From Psychromonas sp. psych-6C06 (GTDB lineage: Bacteria > Pseudomonadota > Gammaproteobacteria > Enterobacterales > Psychromonadaceae), in contig NZ_PIZM01000001.1 of assembly GCF_002835465.1 (NCBI RefSeq), forward strand, positions 496,001-560,000: 64,000 nt of DNA, in the 5' to 3' direction. This document shows, in pieces, positions 18,809 through 28,148 of the stretch. Each line of letters opens with the position of its first letter. Within the stretch, counting starts at the first letter, position 1. The translations under genes and the position numbers were made by a program. The notes below the pieces were generated by a model. That model was given only the letters and a program-made list of their open reading frames with translations. It searched no databases and had not been told where the DNA came from.

Positions 18809-19540
18809 GTGAATAATATTAAACAAGTATTAGTCGTTGATGATGATCAAGATATTCGAGAGTTATTGGCACAATATCTTGCTAAGAATAGTTTTGATGT
18901 GATCACCGCAGAAGATGGTGTTGAAATGGATAGCCAGCTTAAGATGCATCAACCCGACCTTATTATTTTAGATATCATGTTACCAGGTGATGATGGCTTT
19001 ACGCTTTGTCAACGAATTCGTCAAACGTCAAACGTTCCTATTATTATGCTCACTGCTAATTCCGATGAAATGGATAGGGTACTTGGCCTTGAAATCGGCG
19101 CTGATGATTATATCGCCAAACCCTTTAGTCCTCGAGAATTGTTAGCCCGTATCAAAGCGTTATTACGCCGTAGCCAGTTTACACCCGATAACAATGAAAC
19201 AGAAGCCAAAGTAAAAAGCCGATATTATCGATTTGCTGAATGGAAACTTGACACGCAGCAACATACTATATTGGATAAAGAAGGAACCACTTTTCCTTTA
19301 ACCGGTGCTGATTTTCAATTACTTATGCTGTTTATTAATAGTAATGAAGCACCAATTTCCCGGGATCAAATCTGTCAAGCGCTACATGGTCGAGATGCCT
19401 TTGCGAATGAACGTGGGATAGATGTACATGTTAGTCGTTTAAGAAACTATTTGGGTGATGATGCGAAAGCGCCGAATATTATTAAAACTGTGCGGGGTAA
19501 AGGGTACTTATTTATTGCACCGGTATCGCGTGAAAAGTAA
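18809..19540 (+). CDS. OmpR-family response regulator, GltR-like
   Basis: This 243-residue regulator has an N-terminal receiver domain and a C-terminal winged helix. The receiver shows acidic DDD near residue 11, phospho-acceptor Asp55 in LIILDIMLPG, and Lys in YIAKPFSPRELLARIKALLRR. The C-terminal domain ends in TVRGKGYLF. The start is GTG 18809 with AAGGGG upstream. Overall likeness is to GltR of Pseudomonas, which controls glucose uptake. The histidine kinase gene overlaps its stop by 1 bp. Candidate targets are the adjacent binding-protein gene and ptsG. Confidence 0.93.
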   Translation: MNNIKQVLVVDDDQDIRELLAQYLAKNSFDVITAEDGVEMDSQLKMHQPDLIILDIMLPGDDGFTLCQRIRQTSNVPIIMLTANSDEMDRVLGLEIGADDYIAKPFSPRELLARIKALLRRSQFTPDNNETEAKVKSRYYRFAEWKLDTQQHTILDKEGTTFPLTGADFQLLMLFINSNEAPISRDQICQALHGRDAFANERGIDVHVSRLRNYLGDDAKAPNIIKTVRGKGYLFIAPVSREK

Positions 19541-20979
19541 TGGGATACTTTCGCTTGTTATTCCGCTCTTTAGTCTCACGCATGTTACTGCTAACTATAG
19601 TGTCAGTGATAGCCGCCCAAACTATTAGCAGTTTCTTTTGGGTTCAGCAGTTTTCAGAAAGTGAACAAAAGTCAGTAATTATTAATGCTCAGCACCTAGC
19701 TGAAGGGGCACTTAGTACTATCTCCTTTTTTAAAGGTTTACCGCTTAAATATCGGCATTTAGTCTTAGAGCAACTACGTGGCATGGGAGGAAGTCGTTTT
19801 TTTGTTTCGTTGAACAGTGAAAAAATTGATATTAACCCAATTAAAGACAGTGAATTAAAAACAAAAGTCATTCAAACGGTTCATGACGTGTTAACCAGTG
19901 GATTATCGACCAATAAAAGTTTGGAAATTGAGTTTTCTTCGCCTGATGACTTACACGTTTTAAAAAATGATATTTTGCTTAAAGACTTACCCCCTTCCTG
20001 GGGAGCTTATTCGTTAATAATTCCCACTGCTAAACCGCCTATATTAGTCCTACAAATTGAGATAGAGGAAGGTGAGTGGCTCTATTTAGCTGCTATTTTA
20101 CCTCCTCCTTACCTATTATCTAACAATCAGCTTATCTCTGCACAGCAGGTATTAACGTTATTATTCACTACTTTTTTATTATTGTTGTTTATTTATCTAT
20201 TATTTCATCGTCAAACTAAACCATTGCAAAATTTAGCTAATGCAGTTTCTGAAATGAGCATAGACCTTGACCAAGCACCGCTTAAAGAGCAGGGCGCATT
20301 AGAAATTGTCGCTGCAACGCGTGCATTTAATCGTATGCAGCAAAAGTTGCAACGTTATATACAGGACAGGGAGCTCCTTTTCCGCTCCATATCACATGAT
20401 TTAAAAACACCAATAACTCGTTTGCGCCTGCGTGCCGAGCTATTAGATGACGAACAGCAAACTGTACGTTTTAATCAAGATCTCGATGACTTAGAAATGT
20501 TAGTAAAAGGTGCCTTACAAAGTGTTAAAGAAACCGATATTCATGAGAATATCCAAGAAGTCGACATTATAAAATTGCTCTTACAGATCAGTGAGAATAG
20601 AAGTGATCAAATATACATCGCAGAAAAGCATGTATATCCATATCGAGGAAAACCGTTAGCATTAAAACGTTGTTTATCTAATCTCATCGAAAACGGTGTC
20701 AAATATGGCCAACATGTTGAAGTTATGGTGGTGGATAATGCAGAAGAGTTACAGATCATTATTCAAGATAATGGACCAGGTATTCCTTGCAATGAACTGG
20801 AAACGATTTTTCAACCTTACAAGCGCCTACACAATGATTCTCAAGGTCATGGTCTTGGCCTTGGCATTGCGCGTAATATTATTCACGCACATAACGGTGA
20901 TTTGCATCTTATTAACCGAAAAGAAGGTGGACTAGAGGTACTTATATCGTTGCCTCGAATCTATAAAAATCAGCTGTGA
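19540..20979 (+). CDS. Sensor histidine kinase, EnvZ/GtrS-like
   Basis: This 479-residue membrane kinase has TM1 at about residues 10-35, a periplasmic domain at about 36-200, TM2 at about 203-224, then HAMP. The H-box FRSISHDLKTPITRLRLRAE carries His286. The N-box is CLSNLIENGVKYGQ, G1 is DNGPGIP and G2 is GHGLGLGIARNII. The large periplasmic domain is long enough to contact a ligand or a binding protein. The neighbouring glucose-type binding protein makes that a reasonable partner. Translational coupling with the regulator is evident. Confidence 0.93.
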   Translation: MGYFRLLFRSLVSRMLLLTIVSVIAAQTISSFFWVQQFSESEQKSVIINAQHLAEGALSTISFFKGLPLKYRHLVLEQLRGMGGSRFFVSLNSEKIDINPIKDSELKTKVIQTVHDVLTSGLSTNKSLEIEFSSPDDLHVLKNDILLKDLPPSWGAYSLIIPTAKPPILVLQIEIEEGEWLYLAAILPPPYLLSNNQLISAQQVLTLLFTTFLLLLFIYLLFHRQTKPLQNLANAVSEMSIDLDQAPLKEQGALEIVAATRAFNRMQQKLQRYIQDRELLFRSISHDLKTPITRLRLRAELLDDEQQTVRFNQDLDDLEMLVKGALQSVKETDIHENIQEVDIIKLLLQISENRSDQIYIAEKHVYPYRGKPLALKRCLSNLIENGVKYGQHVEVMVVDNAEELQIIIQDNGPGIPCNELETIFQPYKRLHNDSQGHGLGLGIARNIIHAHNGDLHLINRKEGGLEVLISLPRIYKNQL

Positions 20980-21051
20980 TTGCTTTTAATTTGTTCAAAA
21001 ATGTTGAAGACAAAATTTACGCTCATTTGAGCAATTTCATTGGTATTAGTA

Positions 21052-22305
21052 ATGAATAAAAGAAATTTAAATAAATTTTTGCTGGTGGCGCTTTTCGTAC
21101 CCAGCGCTATTGCAAGTGGGGGGACATTGGAAGTATTACATTGGTGGACCTCACCGGGTGAGAAAGAAGCACAACAAATACTCGATGTTGCTTTAAGAAA
21201 ACAAAATATTACCTGGGAAAATTTTGCGATTGTTGGCTCTGGTGGTGATAGTGCGCTACGTGTTTTACAGATGCGAGCGCTGTCTGGGAACCCACCCGAT
21301 GCGGCGCAAATTAAAGGCCCTGATATTGCGGAATGGGCAAGTATGGGCATGTTAAAAGAGATAGATCATATTATTCCAACTACAGAATGGGATAAATATA
21401 TTCACGATGTAGTAAAAAAAACAGTCAGTTATCAAGATCACTTCATGGCTTTGCCACTGAATATTCACAGGGTAAATTGGTTATGGTTGAATACAGAGAT
21501 ATTTGAACAATTGCAATTGTCACCACCTAAAACATGGGATGACTTTTTTAAGGTAGCAGAGAAGATAAAAGCAGCAGGATATATACCAATCGCACATGGT
21601 GGGACTAGCTGGCAAGATAGCCTGTTGTTTGAATCTGTTGTGCTATCTCTTCTTGGTGCTGAAAAATATAAACAGGCCTTTGTTGATTTTGACGAAACAG
21701 TGCTCACTTCGCATCAAATGGTACAAGCATTTGAGACTTTTAAGCGTATTAATCAATATGTCAGTCATAATATGCGTGGCAAAGATTGGGTTGATGCAAG
21801 TGAAATGTTAACTAATAAAGAAGCTGGTATGTTATTCATGGGGGATTGGGCTAAAGGGTTATGGCATGCATCGGGCAAAGTTGCGATACAAGATTATCTT
21901 TGTGTCAACGTCCCTGGTACAGAAAATATTTATAGTTATAACATCGACAGTTTTGTGTTTTTTAAGAAGCATAGTACTAACGATTTAGACAAAGTAAATA
22001 ATCGTGCATTTGCAAATACACTGATTTCGAAGCCATTCCAACAAGCGTTTAATATCGAAAAAGGCTCAATACCAGTGCGAAAAAATATGGATATGCAGGC
22101 TTTTGATGCATGTGCGCAAAAGTCTTATGTTGATTTTTACCATGGTAGTAAGCTCGTTCCTTCTTTTTCGCAAAACATGGCGACTAGTAGTTATTTACAG
22201 AGTGAGATGAGTAAGATCATTAGCTATTATTTCAGGAATGATGACGTTTCATCAAGACAAGCAGCTAAACAACTTGCATTAGCCATCCGTGCTGTCAATA
22301 AGTAA
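21052..22305 (+). CDS. Glucose-type periplasmic binding protein (GltB-like), no permease nearby
   Basis: The protein has 417 residues. ATG 21052 gives a signal peptide (MNKRNLNKFLLVALFVPSAIAS). LEVLHWWTSPGEKEA, DSALRVLQMRALSGNPPDAAQIKGP, LPLNIHRVNWLWLNTE and MGDWAKGLWHASGK are hallmarks of the glucose/mannose binding proteins of CUT1 ABC transporters, as in Pseudomonas. No permease or ATPase gene follows. It starts 72 bp after the kinase stop in the same direction. I infer a sensing role with the kinase, though it could serve a permease encoded elsewhere. Confidence 0.88.
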   Translation: MNKRNLNKFLLVALFVPSAIASGGTLEVLHWWTSPGEKEAQQILDVALRKQNITWENFAIVGSGGDSALRVLQMRALSGNPPDAAQIKGPDIAEWASMGMLKEIDHIIPTTEWDKYIHDVVKKTVSYQDHFMALPLNIHRVNWLWLNTEIFEQLQLSPPKTWDDFFKVAEKIKAAGYIPIAHGGTSWQDSLLFESVVLSLLGAEKYKQAFVDFDETVLTSHQMVQAFETFKRINQYVSHNMRGKDWVDASEMLTNKEAGMLFMGDWAKGLWHASGKVAIQDYLCVNVPGTENIYSYNIDSFVFFKKHSTNDLDKVNNRAFANTLISKPFQQAFNIEKGSIPVRKNMDMQAFDACAQKSYVDFYHGSKLVPSFSQNMATSSYLQSEMSKIISYYFRNDDVSSRQAAKQLALAIRAVNK

Positions 22306-22497
22306 CATTCATCAGTTTTTAGTCTAGCTTGTCTGAACGGTGTTATATGTGGAAAGAGAGGTAATGCATCGATTAGCTTATCTCGAGGCTCCGTTTATAA
22401 CTAGCGTATTTTCTGAACCACACTTTGGAGGCATACTTGATTGGGGAGATTTAATTAGCAAGGGTCGCTTTGAATGTTTTTTATACCAATCGAATTA

Positions 22498-22657
22498 ATA
22501 CCAATTCCCTAATATAGTGATCAAATATTACGCAGAAAAAAGGAGTTAGTTCAAGGCGAAAATTGATGCAAATGGTGTTCCCTTTACGAAATTTTTAACG
22601 CTGAAATAGCTTCTTTTAACCAGTAAGATTGAACAGTTATTTAGTGGGTTTTGTATA
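22498..22657 (+). repeat. MITE-like element, subfamily A (copy 2)
   Basis: Begins ATACCAATTCC and contains GATCAAATATTACGCAG, GGAGTTAGTTCAAGGCG and TTTAACGCTGAAATAGCTTC. Its reverse complement matches the element at 7099 over almost its whole length. A fragment ATACCAATCGAATT just upstream may be an older end. It occupies part of the 608-bp gap after the binding-protein gene. Confidence 0.85.
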
Positions 22658-22806
22658 AGTATGTGATCTAAATTTTGTGCTGGAAAAGTGACTTAACTCA
22701 AGGCGGAGATTTGTGTAAGTGGTTATTGCTTAAGGTAAAGTTTCAAGGGGCAGGTAAGTTGCTTTAAGCAGGAAAATAGATCTGCTATTTATTTCGTTGG
22801 TATAAT
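22658..22806 (+). repeat. MITE-like element, subfamily B (diverged copy 3)
   Basis: Directly abuts copy 2. AGTATGTGATCTAAATTTTG and the TTAACTCAAGGCGGAGATTTG region match the elements at 42698 and 47864, but it is more diverged. It ends GTTGGTATAATACG. The result is a composite of two subfamily members in tandem. Confidence 0.7.
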
Positions 22807-22864
22807 ACGAAAAAAGTAGAAACTGTTAACCGAAGGAGAGTTGGTTAAACATGTTTCTACTTTT
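22807..22864 (-). terminator. Intrinsic terminator of ptsG
   Basis: GTTTCTACTTTT (22853-22864) pairs with AAAAGTAGAAAC (22812-22823), with inner GGTTAA/TTAACC arms. On the minus strand the stem is followed by TTTTTT. It lies 50 bp after the ptsG stop and could also end the plus-strand transcript from the binding-protein gene. Confidence 0.75.
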
Positions 22865-22913
22865 GGGCTTTTAGGCATGCTTCACATGTCTAAAATATCT
22901 TAAAATGTTTTAC

Positions 22914-24320
22914 TTACTTTGCTAAATAAGCTTCCATATCTGTTTTTAAGTTGTCAGATTTAGTCCCAAAGATTGCTTGGACACCGTTACCAGAGACTAC
23001 AACACCTGCCGCACCAATACGTTTGAGTTCTGCTTGATCCACTTTTTCGATGTTGTGAACGCTGATACGAAGGCGTGTGATACATGCATCCAAGTTTTCG
23101 ATATTGTTTTTGCCACCAAAAGCAGCCACTAATGCGGCAGACATCTCTTCGTTATTCAAAACAACGCTTTCTTCTGCTTCTTCATCTTCACGACCAGGCG
23201 TTTTAAGATTCAGCGCTTTAATTACAACTCGGAATACGGTGTAGTAAATTGCAGCGTAAGCTAGACCGATAACAACGAAGTAAATCATTTTTTGAGCGTT
23301 CGCTGATAGTACGAGGAAGTCGATTAGTCCATGAGAAAAAGAAGTACCGTGAACCATACCAAGCATGTTTGTTACTACGAAAGCTGAGCCTGCAAGTAGG
23401 GCATGGATTGCGTATAAAACTGGTGCAACAAACAGGAATGCAAACTCAATTGGTTCTGTAATACCTGTTAAGAATGAAGTTAACGCAGCTGATGCCATGA
23501 TACCCATCACTTTTGCGCGGTTTTCAGGTTTTGCTGAATGTGCAATTGCAATAGCCGCTGCAGGAAGACCAAACATTTTGAACATGTAGCCACCAGCTAG
23601 TTGACCAAAGCCATTACCTGCTGCACGAGATGCATCATCAGCAGATAAGTAACATGTTAAAACACCATTTAGTTGCTCACCAGAAATATTAGTACATGTT
23701 CCCGCTTCAAAAAAGAACGGTACATTCCAGATATGGTGTAAACCAAATGGAATTAATGAACGTTCAACAACACCGTATATACCAAATGCTAATGTTGGAT
23801 TTTGATTTGCAGCCCAGTGTGAGAATGTTGCGATCAGAGAGCCTACCGGTGGCCAAATGACAGAAAGAATAGCACCAACAACAATCGCTGATAGACCTGT
23901 CATAATAGGAACTGCACGTTTACCAGCGAAGAAGCCTAAGTAATCAGGAAGTGTGATGTTATAAAAACGGTTAAACATAGCAGCAGCAATACCACCTGCA
24001 ATGATACCACCGAGCACACCAGTATCAGCACCTGGTGCTAATGTATCTACCGTTTGTTTCATAATGTAAAAACCAACTGCAGCTGCTAATCCTGCAACAC
24101 CATCATTTTTTGTAAAACCTAATGCAACACCAATAGCAAATAGTAGTGCCATATTACCAAAAACGGCTCCACCTGCTTGTTCCATTAATTGTGATACTAC
24201 ATCGGGTAATAGGCTAAATTTGGCCGCACCAACTCCTAATAAGATACCGGCAATAGGTAATACAGAGACAGGAAGCATTAATGACTTCCCTACTTTTTGT
24301 AAATTTCCAAATATATTCAT
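22914..24320 (-). CDS. ptsG: PTS glucose-specific EIIBC component
   Basis: This inner-membrane transporter imports and phosphorylates glucose, receiving phosphate from EIIA-Glc. The 468 residues align along their length with E. coli PtsG, as I recall it. [20 protein letters not shown] opens the EIIC domain. [18 protein letters not shown] and the [13 protein letters not shown] motif follow. The EIIB domain carries the phosphocysteine in [10 protein letters not shown] and ends [14 protein letters not shown]. It stands alone with its own terminator and a CRP-like promoter. Its proximity to the two-component/binding-protein cluster suggests shared control by glucose. Confidence 0.95.
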   Translation of the reverse strand: MNIFGNLQKVGKSLMLPVSVLPIAGILLGVGAAKFSLLPDVVSQLMEQAGGAVFGNMALLFAIGVALGFTKNDGVAGLAAAVGFYIMKQTVDTLAPGADTGVLGGIIAGGIAAAMFNRFYNITLPDYLGFFAGKRAVPIMTGLSAIVVGAILSVIWPPVGSLIATFSHWAANQNPTLAFGIYGVVERSLIPFGLHHIWNVPFFFEAGTCTNISGEQLNGVLTCYLSADDASRAAGNGFGQLAGGYMFKMFGLPAAAIAIAHSAKPENRAKVMGIMASAALTSFLTGITEPIEFAFLFVAPVLYAIHALLAGSAFVVTNMLGMVHGTSFSHGLIDFLVLSANAQKMIYFVVIGLAYAAIYYTVFRVVIKALNLKTPGREDEEAEESVVLNNEEMSAALVAAFGGKNNIENLDACITRLRISVHNIEKVDQAELKRIGAAGVVVSGNGVQAIFGTKSDNLKTDMEAYLAK

Positions 24321-24361
24321 ACGATTCTCCAGTGATAAATTAAAATAAAAGTATTTTTAGT

Positions 24362-24411
24362 TGTTTGGAGTATAGCGTTGGATTTTTAAAAAACATGATA
24401 AAAGGATCACA
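24362..24411 (-). promoter_or_regulatory. ptsG promoter with class II CRP-like site
   Basis: TGATA-N6-TCACA (24396-24411) resembles the CRP consensus TGTGA-N6-TCACA: one half-site is perfect and the other matches at three of five positions. A -10 TATACT runs 24374 to 24369 on the minus strand, giving a start near 24362. The site is then centred at -41.5, the exact class II position. The start is about 40 nt before the ptsG ATG. The rest of the 312-bp gap (24321-24632) shows nothing else I can name. Confidence 0.5.
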
Positions 24412-24632
24412 TAAATTAGGAAGTTACGTTTAATTACACTGGCGGGGTTAGTTGTTACATTATGTTACAGTTTATTAATTGAGTGTTACTTTAAGATACT
24501 ATATAGACTAGGTTAATTGTCAATTTATACATATTAAAGCCGTTTTTCTGAATTGATATTATTAAAAAGAATGCTTCAACACCTACCTAACTAAGTATAA
24601 TGCTGAGGCATTTGTAAATGATAAAAATTTAA

Positions 24633-26021
24633 TTAACCGCGAACAACCATAACGCGGAATTTACGGCCTTTAAGTTTGCCTTCACTTAATTTTTTAAAAG
24701 CGACTTTAATCACTTCACGTTGCACTGCAACATATGCCCAATTGGCAGAAACTTGTATTTTACCTATCTGCTCAAAGGTCATGCTCTTATCCGCAGTTAA
24801 TGCGCCAACTATATCACCTGGACGAATTTTTTGCTTTTTACCGCCTTCTATGCGCATGGTGATCATGGTTGATTGCGGAGGCTTTATATCAAGTACATCA
24901 TGTGAAGGTAGGCTATCTTCGTTGATAGTGATATCTAAATAATCTTCTAATGCAATAATACGATTGGTATCTTTACTACTGTAAAATGAGAAAGCGAGCC
25001 CTTTATTACCAGCTCTTCCTGTACGACCGATTCGGTGTACATGTACTTCCTGATCGTGTGCAATATGGAAGTTAAACACCGCACTTAGATTATCGATATC
25101 AAGTCCTCTAGCTGCAACATCAGTGGCGACAAGAATAGTCGCACTTTTATTTGCAAAACGAATTAAGGCTTGGTCTCTATCTTTTTGTTCCAAATCGCCG
25201 TGTAATGCAATAGCGCTAAAGCCACGATTTACCAATTCATCGTTAACTTCTTGCACTTCACGTTTTGTATTACAAAAAACCACCGATGATTCAGGCTGAT
25301 ATTGCAGTAATAATAAGCGTAACGCTAACATGCGATCTTCGTGATTAGCGACTTTATAAAAATATTGGTTGATACTGCTATTATCGTGTTTTGATTCTAC
25401 TTTTACGCTAACAGGTGAATTCAAAATACGTTTAGCAATGCTATCAATTTGATCTGGGTAGGTGGCACTAAACAGTAATGTCTGACGGTTTTTAGGTGCT
25501 TGTTCGATAATGTTATCGATTGCATCTTGAAAGCCCATGTCTAACATTCGATCCGCTTCATCGAGAATTAGCGTTTCAACATTCTCTAAACTTAAGGTTT
25601 GTTTACGTAAGTGATCTTCGATACGCCCAGGTGTGCCAACAACGATGTGCGCGCCATGCTCTAGTGATCCGATTTGTGGCCCGAATGGCATACCACCACA
25701 CAGTGTTAAGACTTTGATATTATGAATACCACGTGCTAAACGGCGGATCTCTTTGCCAACTTGATCGGCAAGTTCACGTGTCGGACAGAGGATCAGAGAC
25801 TGAACTCGAAACCGTTTTACATTCAGTTTTTGTAAAAGTCCTAAACCAAAGGCCGCTGTTTTACCTGAGCCTGTTTTTCCCTGTGCAATAATATCTTGTC
25901 CCGCTAGAATTGGCGGTAAACTTTGTGCTTGTATCTCAGTCATCTCATGGTAACCAAGGGATTCAAGATTAGAAATAAGATCACTGTGCAGAGCAAGTGA
26001 AGTGAAAGATTGCTGACTCAA
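24633..26021 (-). CDS. dbpA: ATP-dependent RNA helicase DbpA
   Basis: This DEAD-box helicase (462 residues) acts in assembly of the large ribosomal subunit. The Q motif, AQGKTGSGKTAAF (Walker A), ILDEADRMLDMGF, LFSATYP and HRIGRTGRAG are all present. The C-terminal about 80 residues (IRPGDIVGALTADKSMT and GKLKGRKFRVMVVRG) form the RNA-binding domain that recognises 23S rRNA hairpin 92 and identifies DbpA among DEAD-box proteins. It is a single gene on the minus strand. Confidence 0.94.
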   Translation of the reverse strand: MSQQSFTSLALHSDLISNLESLGYHEMTEIQAQSLPPILAGQDIIAQGKTGSGKTAAFGLGLLQKLNVKRFRVQSLILCPTRELADQVGKEIRRLARGIHNIKVLTLCGGMPFGPQIGSLEHGAHIVVGTPGRIEDHLRKQTLSLENVETLILDEADRMLDMGFQDAIDNIIEQAPKNRQTLLFSATYPDQIDSIAKRILNSPVSVKVESKHDNSSINQYFYKVANHEDRMLALRLLLLQYQPESSVVFCNTKREVQEVNDELVNRGFSAIALHGDLEQKDRDQALIRFANKSATILVATDVAARGLDIDNLSAVFNFHIAHDQEVHVHRIGRTGRAGNKGLAFSFYSSKDTNRIIALEDYLDITINEDSLPSHDVLDIKPPQSTMITMRIEGGKKQKIRPGDIVGALTADKSMTFEQIGKIQVSANWAYVAVQREVIKVAFKKLSEGKLKGRKFRVMVVRG

Positions 26022-26125
26022 AATTGAATTCCTATAGGACGATGAAAAACGCTACCATAGCAGGTTGTGACTTGCTTCACAAAGAGTGATCTTAAAAAAG
26101 AGGGAAATTGTTATGTTAATAAAAA

Positions 26126-27340
26126 TTAACGGTTGAAGCTTACATAGCGGTAATAGCGTATAACCAAAATAGGCAACGCAAACAGAAAAAATAGTGAGCT
26201 ACTGCCACCACTTTTAGTGAAGAAAAATGGTGTGCCAGTAACAGTGGTCGATACTACCGTTGTATTATCTAAGTCGCTAGTTAATAAAATTGTTGCCTCA
26301 GAGGCATTAAACCCTGTTGGTGAATAACTAACTACCATAACACAGGTCGTTTTAGCTTCAATTTCTGTACAAGCAGAAGTATCAAAGGCAAAGTCTGAAG
26401 AGCCAGAAATAGAAGTGGTTATTTGTGCATCAAAATCAGAGTTATTACTGATTAAAAGGTTTTTTTGCTCACTATTATCAATTGGAGTTAAATTAAACGA
26501 GATACTTTTATCGATAGTTATCCCTGAAAGAAAAGCCTCGATCCAATCTTCATAAACTGCAAGTCGAGTATAAACGCCAGGGTAACCTGAAGCTGCGCAG
26601 CCTACTCCCCAACTAACAATACCTAACTGTTGCCAGCTACCACCATTGTTAATAACTAATGGGCCACCACTATCACCCTGACACGCATCTTTTCCTCCCT
26701 GTTGTAAGCCAGCACAAACCATGCTCTGCGGATTAAAGTTATTGCCAAGATTTGCTTTGCATTGATTGTCAGTTTGAAGTGGTAAAACAACCTCATTTAA
26801 TATATCGGGGTAAATGGCGGTGACTTCCTCTTGAGACTCATATCCAACGGTTGAGCCCCAACCAAGTGCTGTTACATTCTCACGTCTTTGCGTTGCATCA
26901 TTCGTGGTTGAGGTTGTTGCACGCTCAACAGGTGTAATCTCCGTTATCGGAGTCTGCAATCGTAAGAGAGCAATATCATTGCTACTTGCACTATTTTGAG
27001 GATCATAATTTGGATGTATATAGGTTTTTATAACGCTAGTTCTTGGTGTTGAAGGAGTTGACAATTGATCATATTCTCCGACTTTAACGCTGATACGGGT
27101 TGCTGTTATTTCACTACTAAAGTCATATAAGCAGTGTGCCGCGGTCAGCACTGTTTGTTCATCAATTAACGTTCCACCGCATTCATAACCACCAGAATTA
27201 ATGCTTACCATCCAAGGCCATTGTCCTTCTATTGATTCTTGGCCTCCAACAATGCGAGCCGTAATATCTAAAGTATCGTCTGATGCCAAAGCTGTGCTGG
27301 AAAAAAGCGCCACGATTAATAGGTGAGGATAAATATGCAT
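26126..27340 (-). CDS. Secreted trypsin-like serine protease with GlyGly-CTERM tail
   Basis: The protein has 404 residues. The signal peptide ends near ALAS (residue 20). The zymogen cleavage site is RIVGGQ at 29-34. The catalytic triad is His69 (LTAAHC), Asp122 (NDIALL) and Ser224 (CQGDSGGP). Asp218 predicts cleavage after Arg or Lys. Residues about 270-375 form a beta-rich domain. The C-terminus has GGSSS, a hydrophobic helix and basic residues, which is the GlyGly-CTERM signal processed by rhombosortase after type II secretion in Vibrio VesB. The protein is therefore probably surface-attached. Confidence 0.92.
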   Translation of the reverse strand: MHIYPHLLIVALFSSTALASDDTLDITARIVGGQESIEGQWPWMVSINSGGYECGGTLIDEQTVLTAAHCLYDFSSEITATRISVKVGEYDQLSTPSTPRTSVIKTYIHPNYDPQNSASSNDIALLRLQTPITEITPVERATTSTTNDATQRRENVTALGWGSTVGYESQEEVTAIYPDILNEVVLPLQTDNQCKANLGNNFNPQSMVCAGLQQGGKDACQGDSGGPLVINNGGSWQQLGIVSWGVGCAASGYPGVYTRLAVYEDWIEAFLSGITIDKSISFNLTPIDNSEQKNLLISNNSDFDAQITTSISGSSDFAFDTSACTEIEAKTTCVMVVSYSPTGFNASEATILLTSDLDNTTVVSTTVTGTPFFFTKSGGSSSLFFLFALPILVIRYYRYVSFNR

Positions 27341-27655
27341 GATGAGCCCTCTGGTATTATTAAGCGTTAAAATTTCAATATTCCGATCTAAATTGCAACG
27401 GACTCTTTATGCTAAAAGTATCAATGGTGCTGGGAGTTTAAAGAACAGTGCCATTGTTACTACTGTTTAGATCATAAGCTTAATGCAATTTGTAAAAGCT
27501 CGCCATCAATTGAAAGTAATTAATAATAACAGCAGGTTAGATTGAACGGGTATTATGCACTAATGCCATGCCAAGTTTGAATGTTAAGAGAATAGAGAGA
27601 AGAGAATAAGCATACTGTTAACTCTCGTTGCCAGTATGCTGAGATTGAAATAGGC
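27341..27655. other. Gene-free stretch between nfeD and the protease gene
   Basis: A 315-bp intergenic region. It holds the nfeD terminator hairpin (27609-27640) and presumably the protease promoter. I see no gene or repeat copy in the rest. Confidence 0.6.
27609..27640 (-). terminator. Terminator-like hairpin after nfeD
   Basis: AGCATACTG (27609-27617) and CAGTATGCT (27632-27640) form a perfect 9-bp stem 15 bp after the nfeD stop. The following T-tract on the minus strand is short. Confidence 0.6.
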
Positions 27656-28120
27656 TTATTTGATAATCATGACATTACCATCAACGGCGTGAATATTTAC
27701 ATGTTGGCCAATTGCTATACTTTCATGCTGGCTATCTTCTGCGAGACGAGCAGTCCAGTTGATGCCTGAAAAGCGAATACTGCCTCCATGTTTGGTTAAA
27801 ATTTCACTCACAGCAACACTCTGCCCGATCATATCACTGCTATTGTCTTTAACTTTTCCATTACCTTGAAACTGCTTTAATGGCTTCCACATTACTATAC
27901 TGCTTAGCAGTGTAAATATACCTACAAAAAGTAATTCCATCTCCCAACTGGTAATGACGTTTAACGAAACTAACACCCCCGTAAGCGCACAACCAATGGC
28001 AAAGAATAATAGTGGGCCACTCAAACCAATGAGAGTCAGTTCAACAATGAGCGAAACGGCTGCTAAAAGGTAAAGTAGTTTGTCATGGTTATTAAATAGA
28101 TAGTCGATAATAGTATCCAT
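27656..28120 (-). CDS. NfeD-like membrane protein, partner of the SPFH protein
   Basis: The protein has 154 residues. Three hydrophobic segments lie at about residues 14-35, 37-55 and 60-80. A C-terminal OB-fold domain begins near residue 95 (GQSVAVSEILTKHGGSIRFSG...WTARL). It is the short NfeD form (YbbK-type) lacking the protease domain. Short NfeD proteins pair with stomatin/SPFH proteins in membrane microdomains. The qmcA-like gene lies 28 bp upstream in the same operon. Confidence 0.88.
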   Translation of the reverse strand: MDTIIDYLFNNHDKLLYLLAAVSLIVELTLIGLSGPLLFFAIGCALTGVLVSLNVITSWEMELLFVGIFTLLSSIVMWKPLKQFQGNGKVKDNSSDMIGQSVAVSEILTKHGGSIRFSGINWTARLAEDSQHESIAIGQHVNIHAVDGNVMIIK

Positions 28121-28148
28121 AAATTCCCCCCTTAATAATCGTTAAATA

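Noticed and set aside
22495-22680. CRP-like TGTGATCT and TTGATCA motifs as regulatory sites
   Set aside because: These lie inside the repeat elements and recur in the other copies, so they are better explained as repeat sequence.
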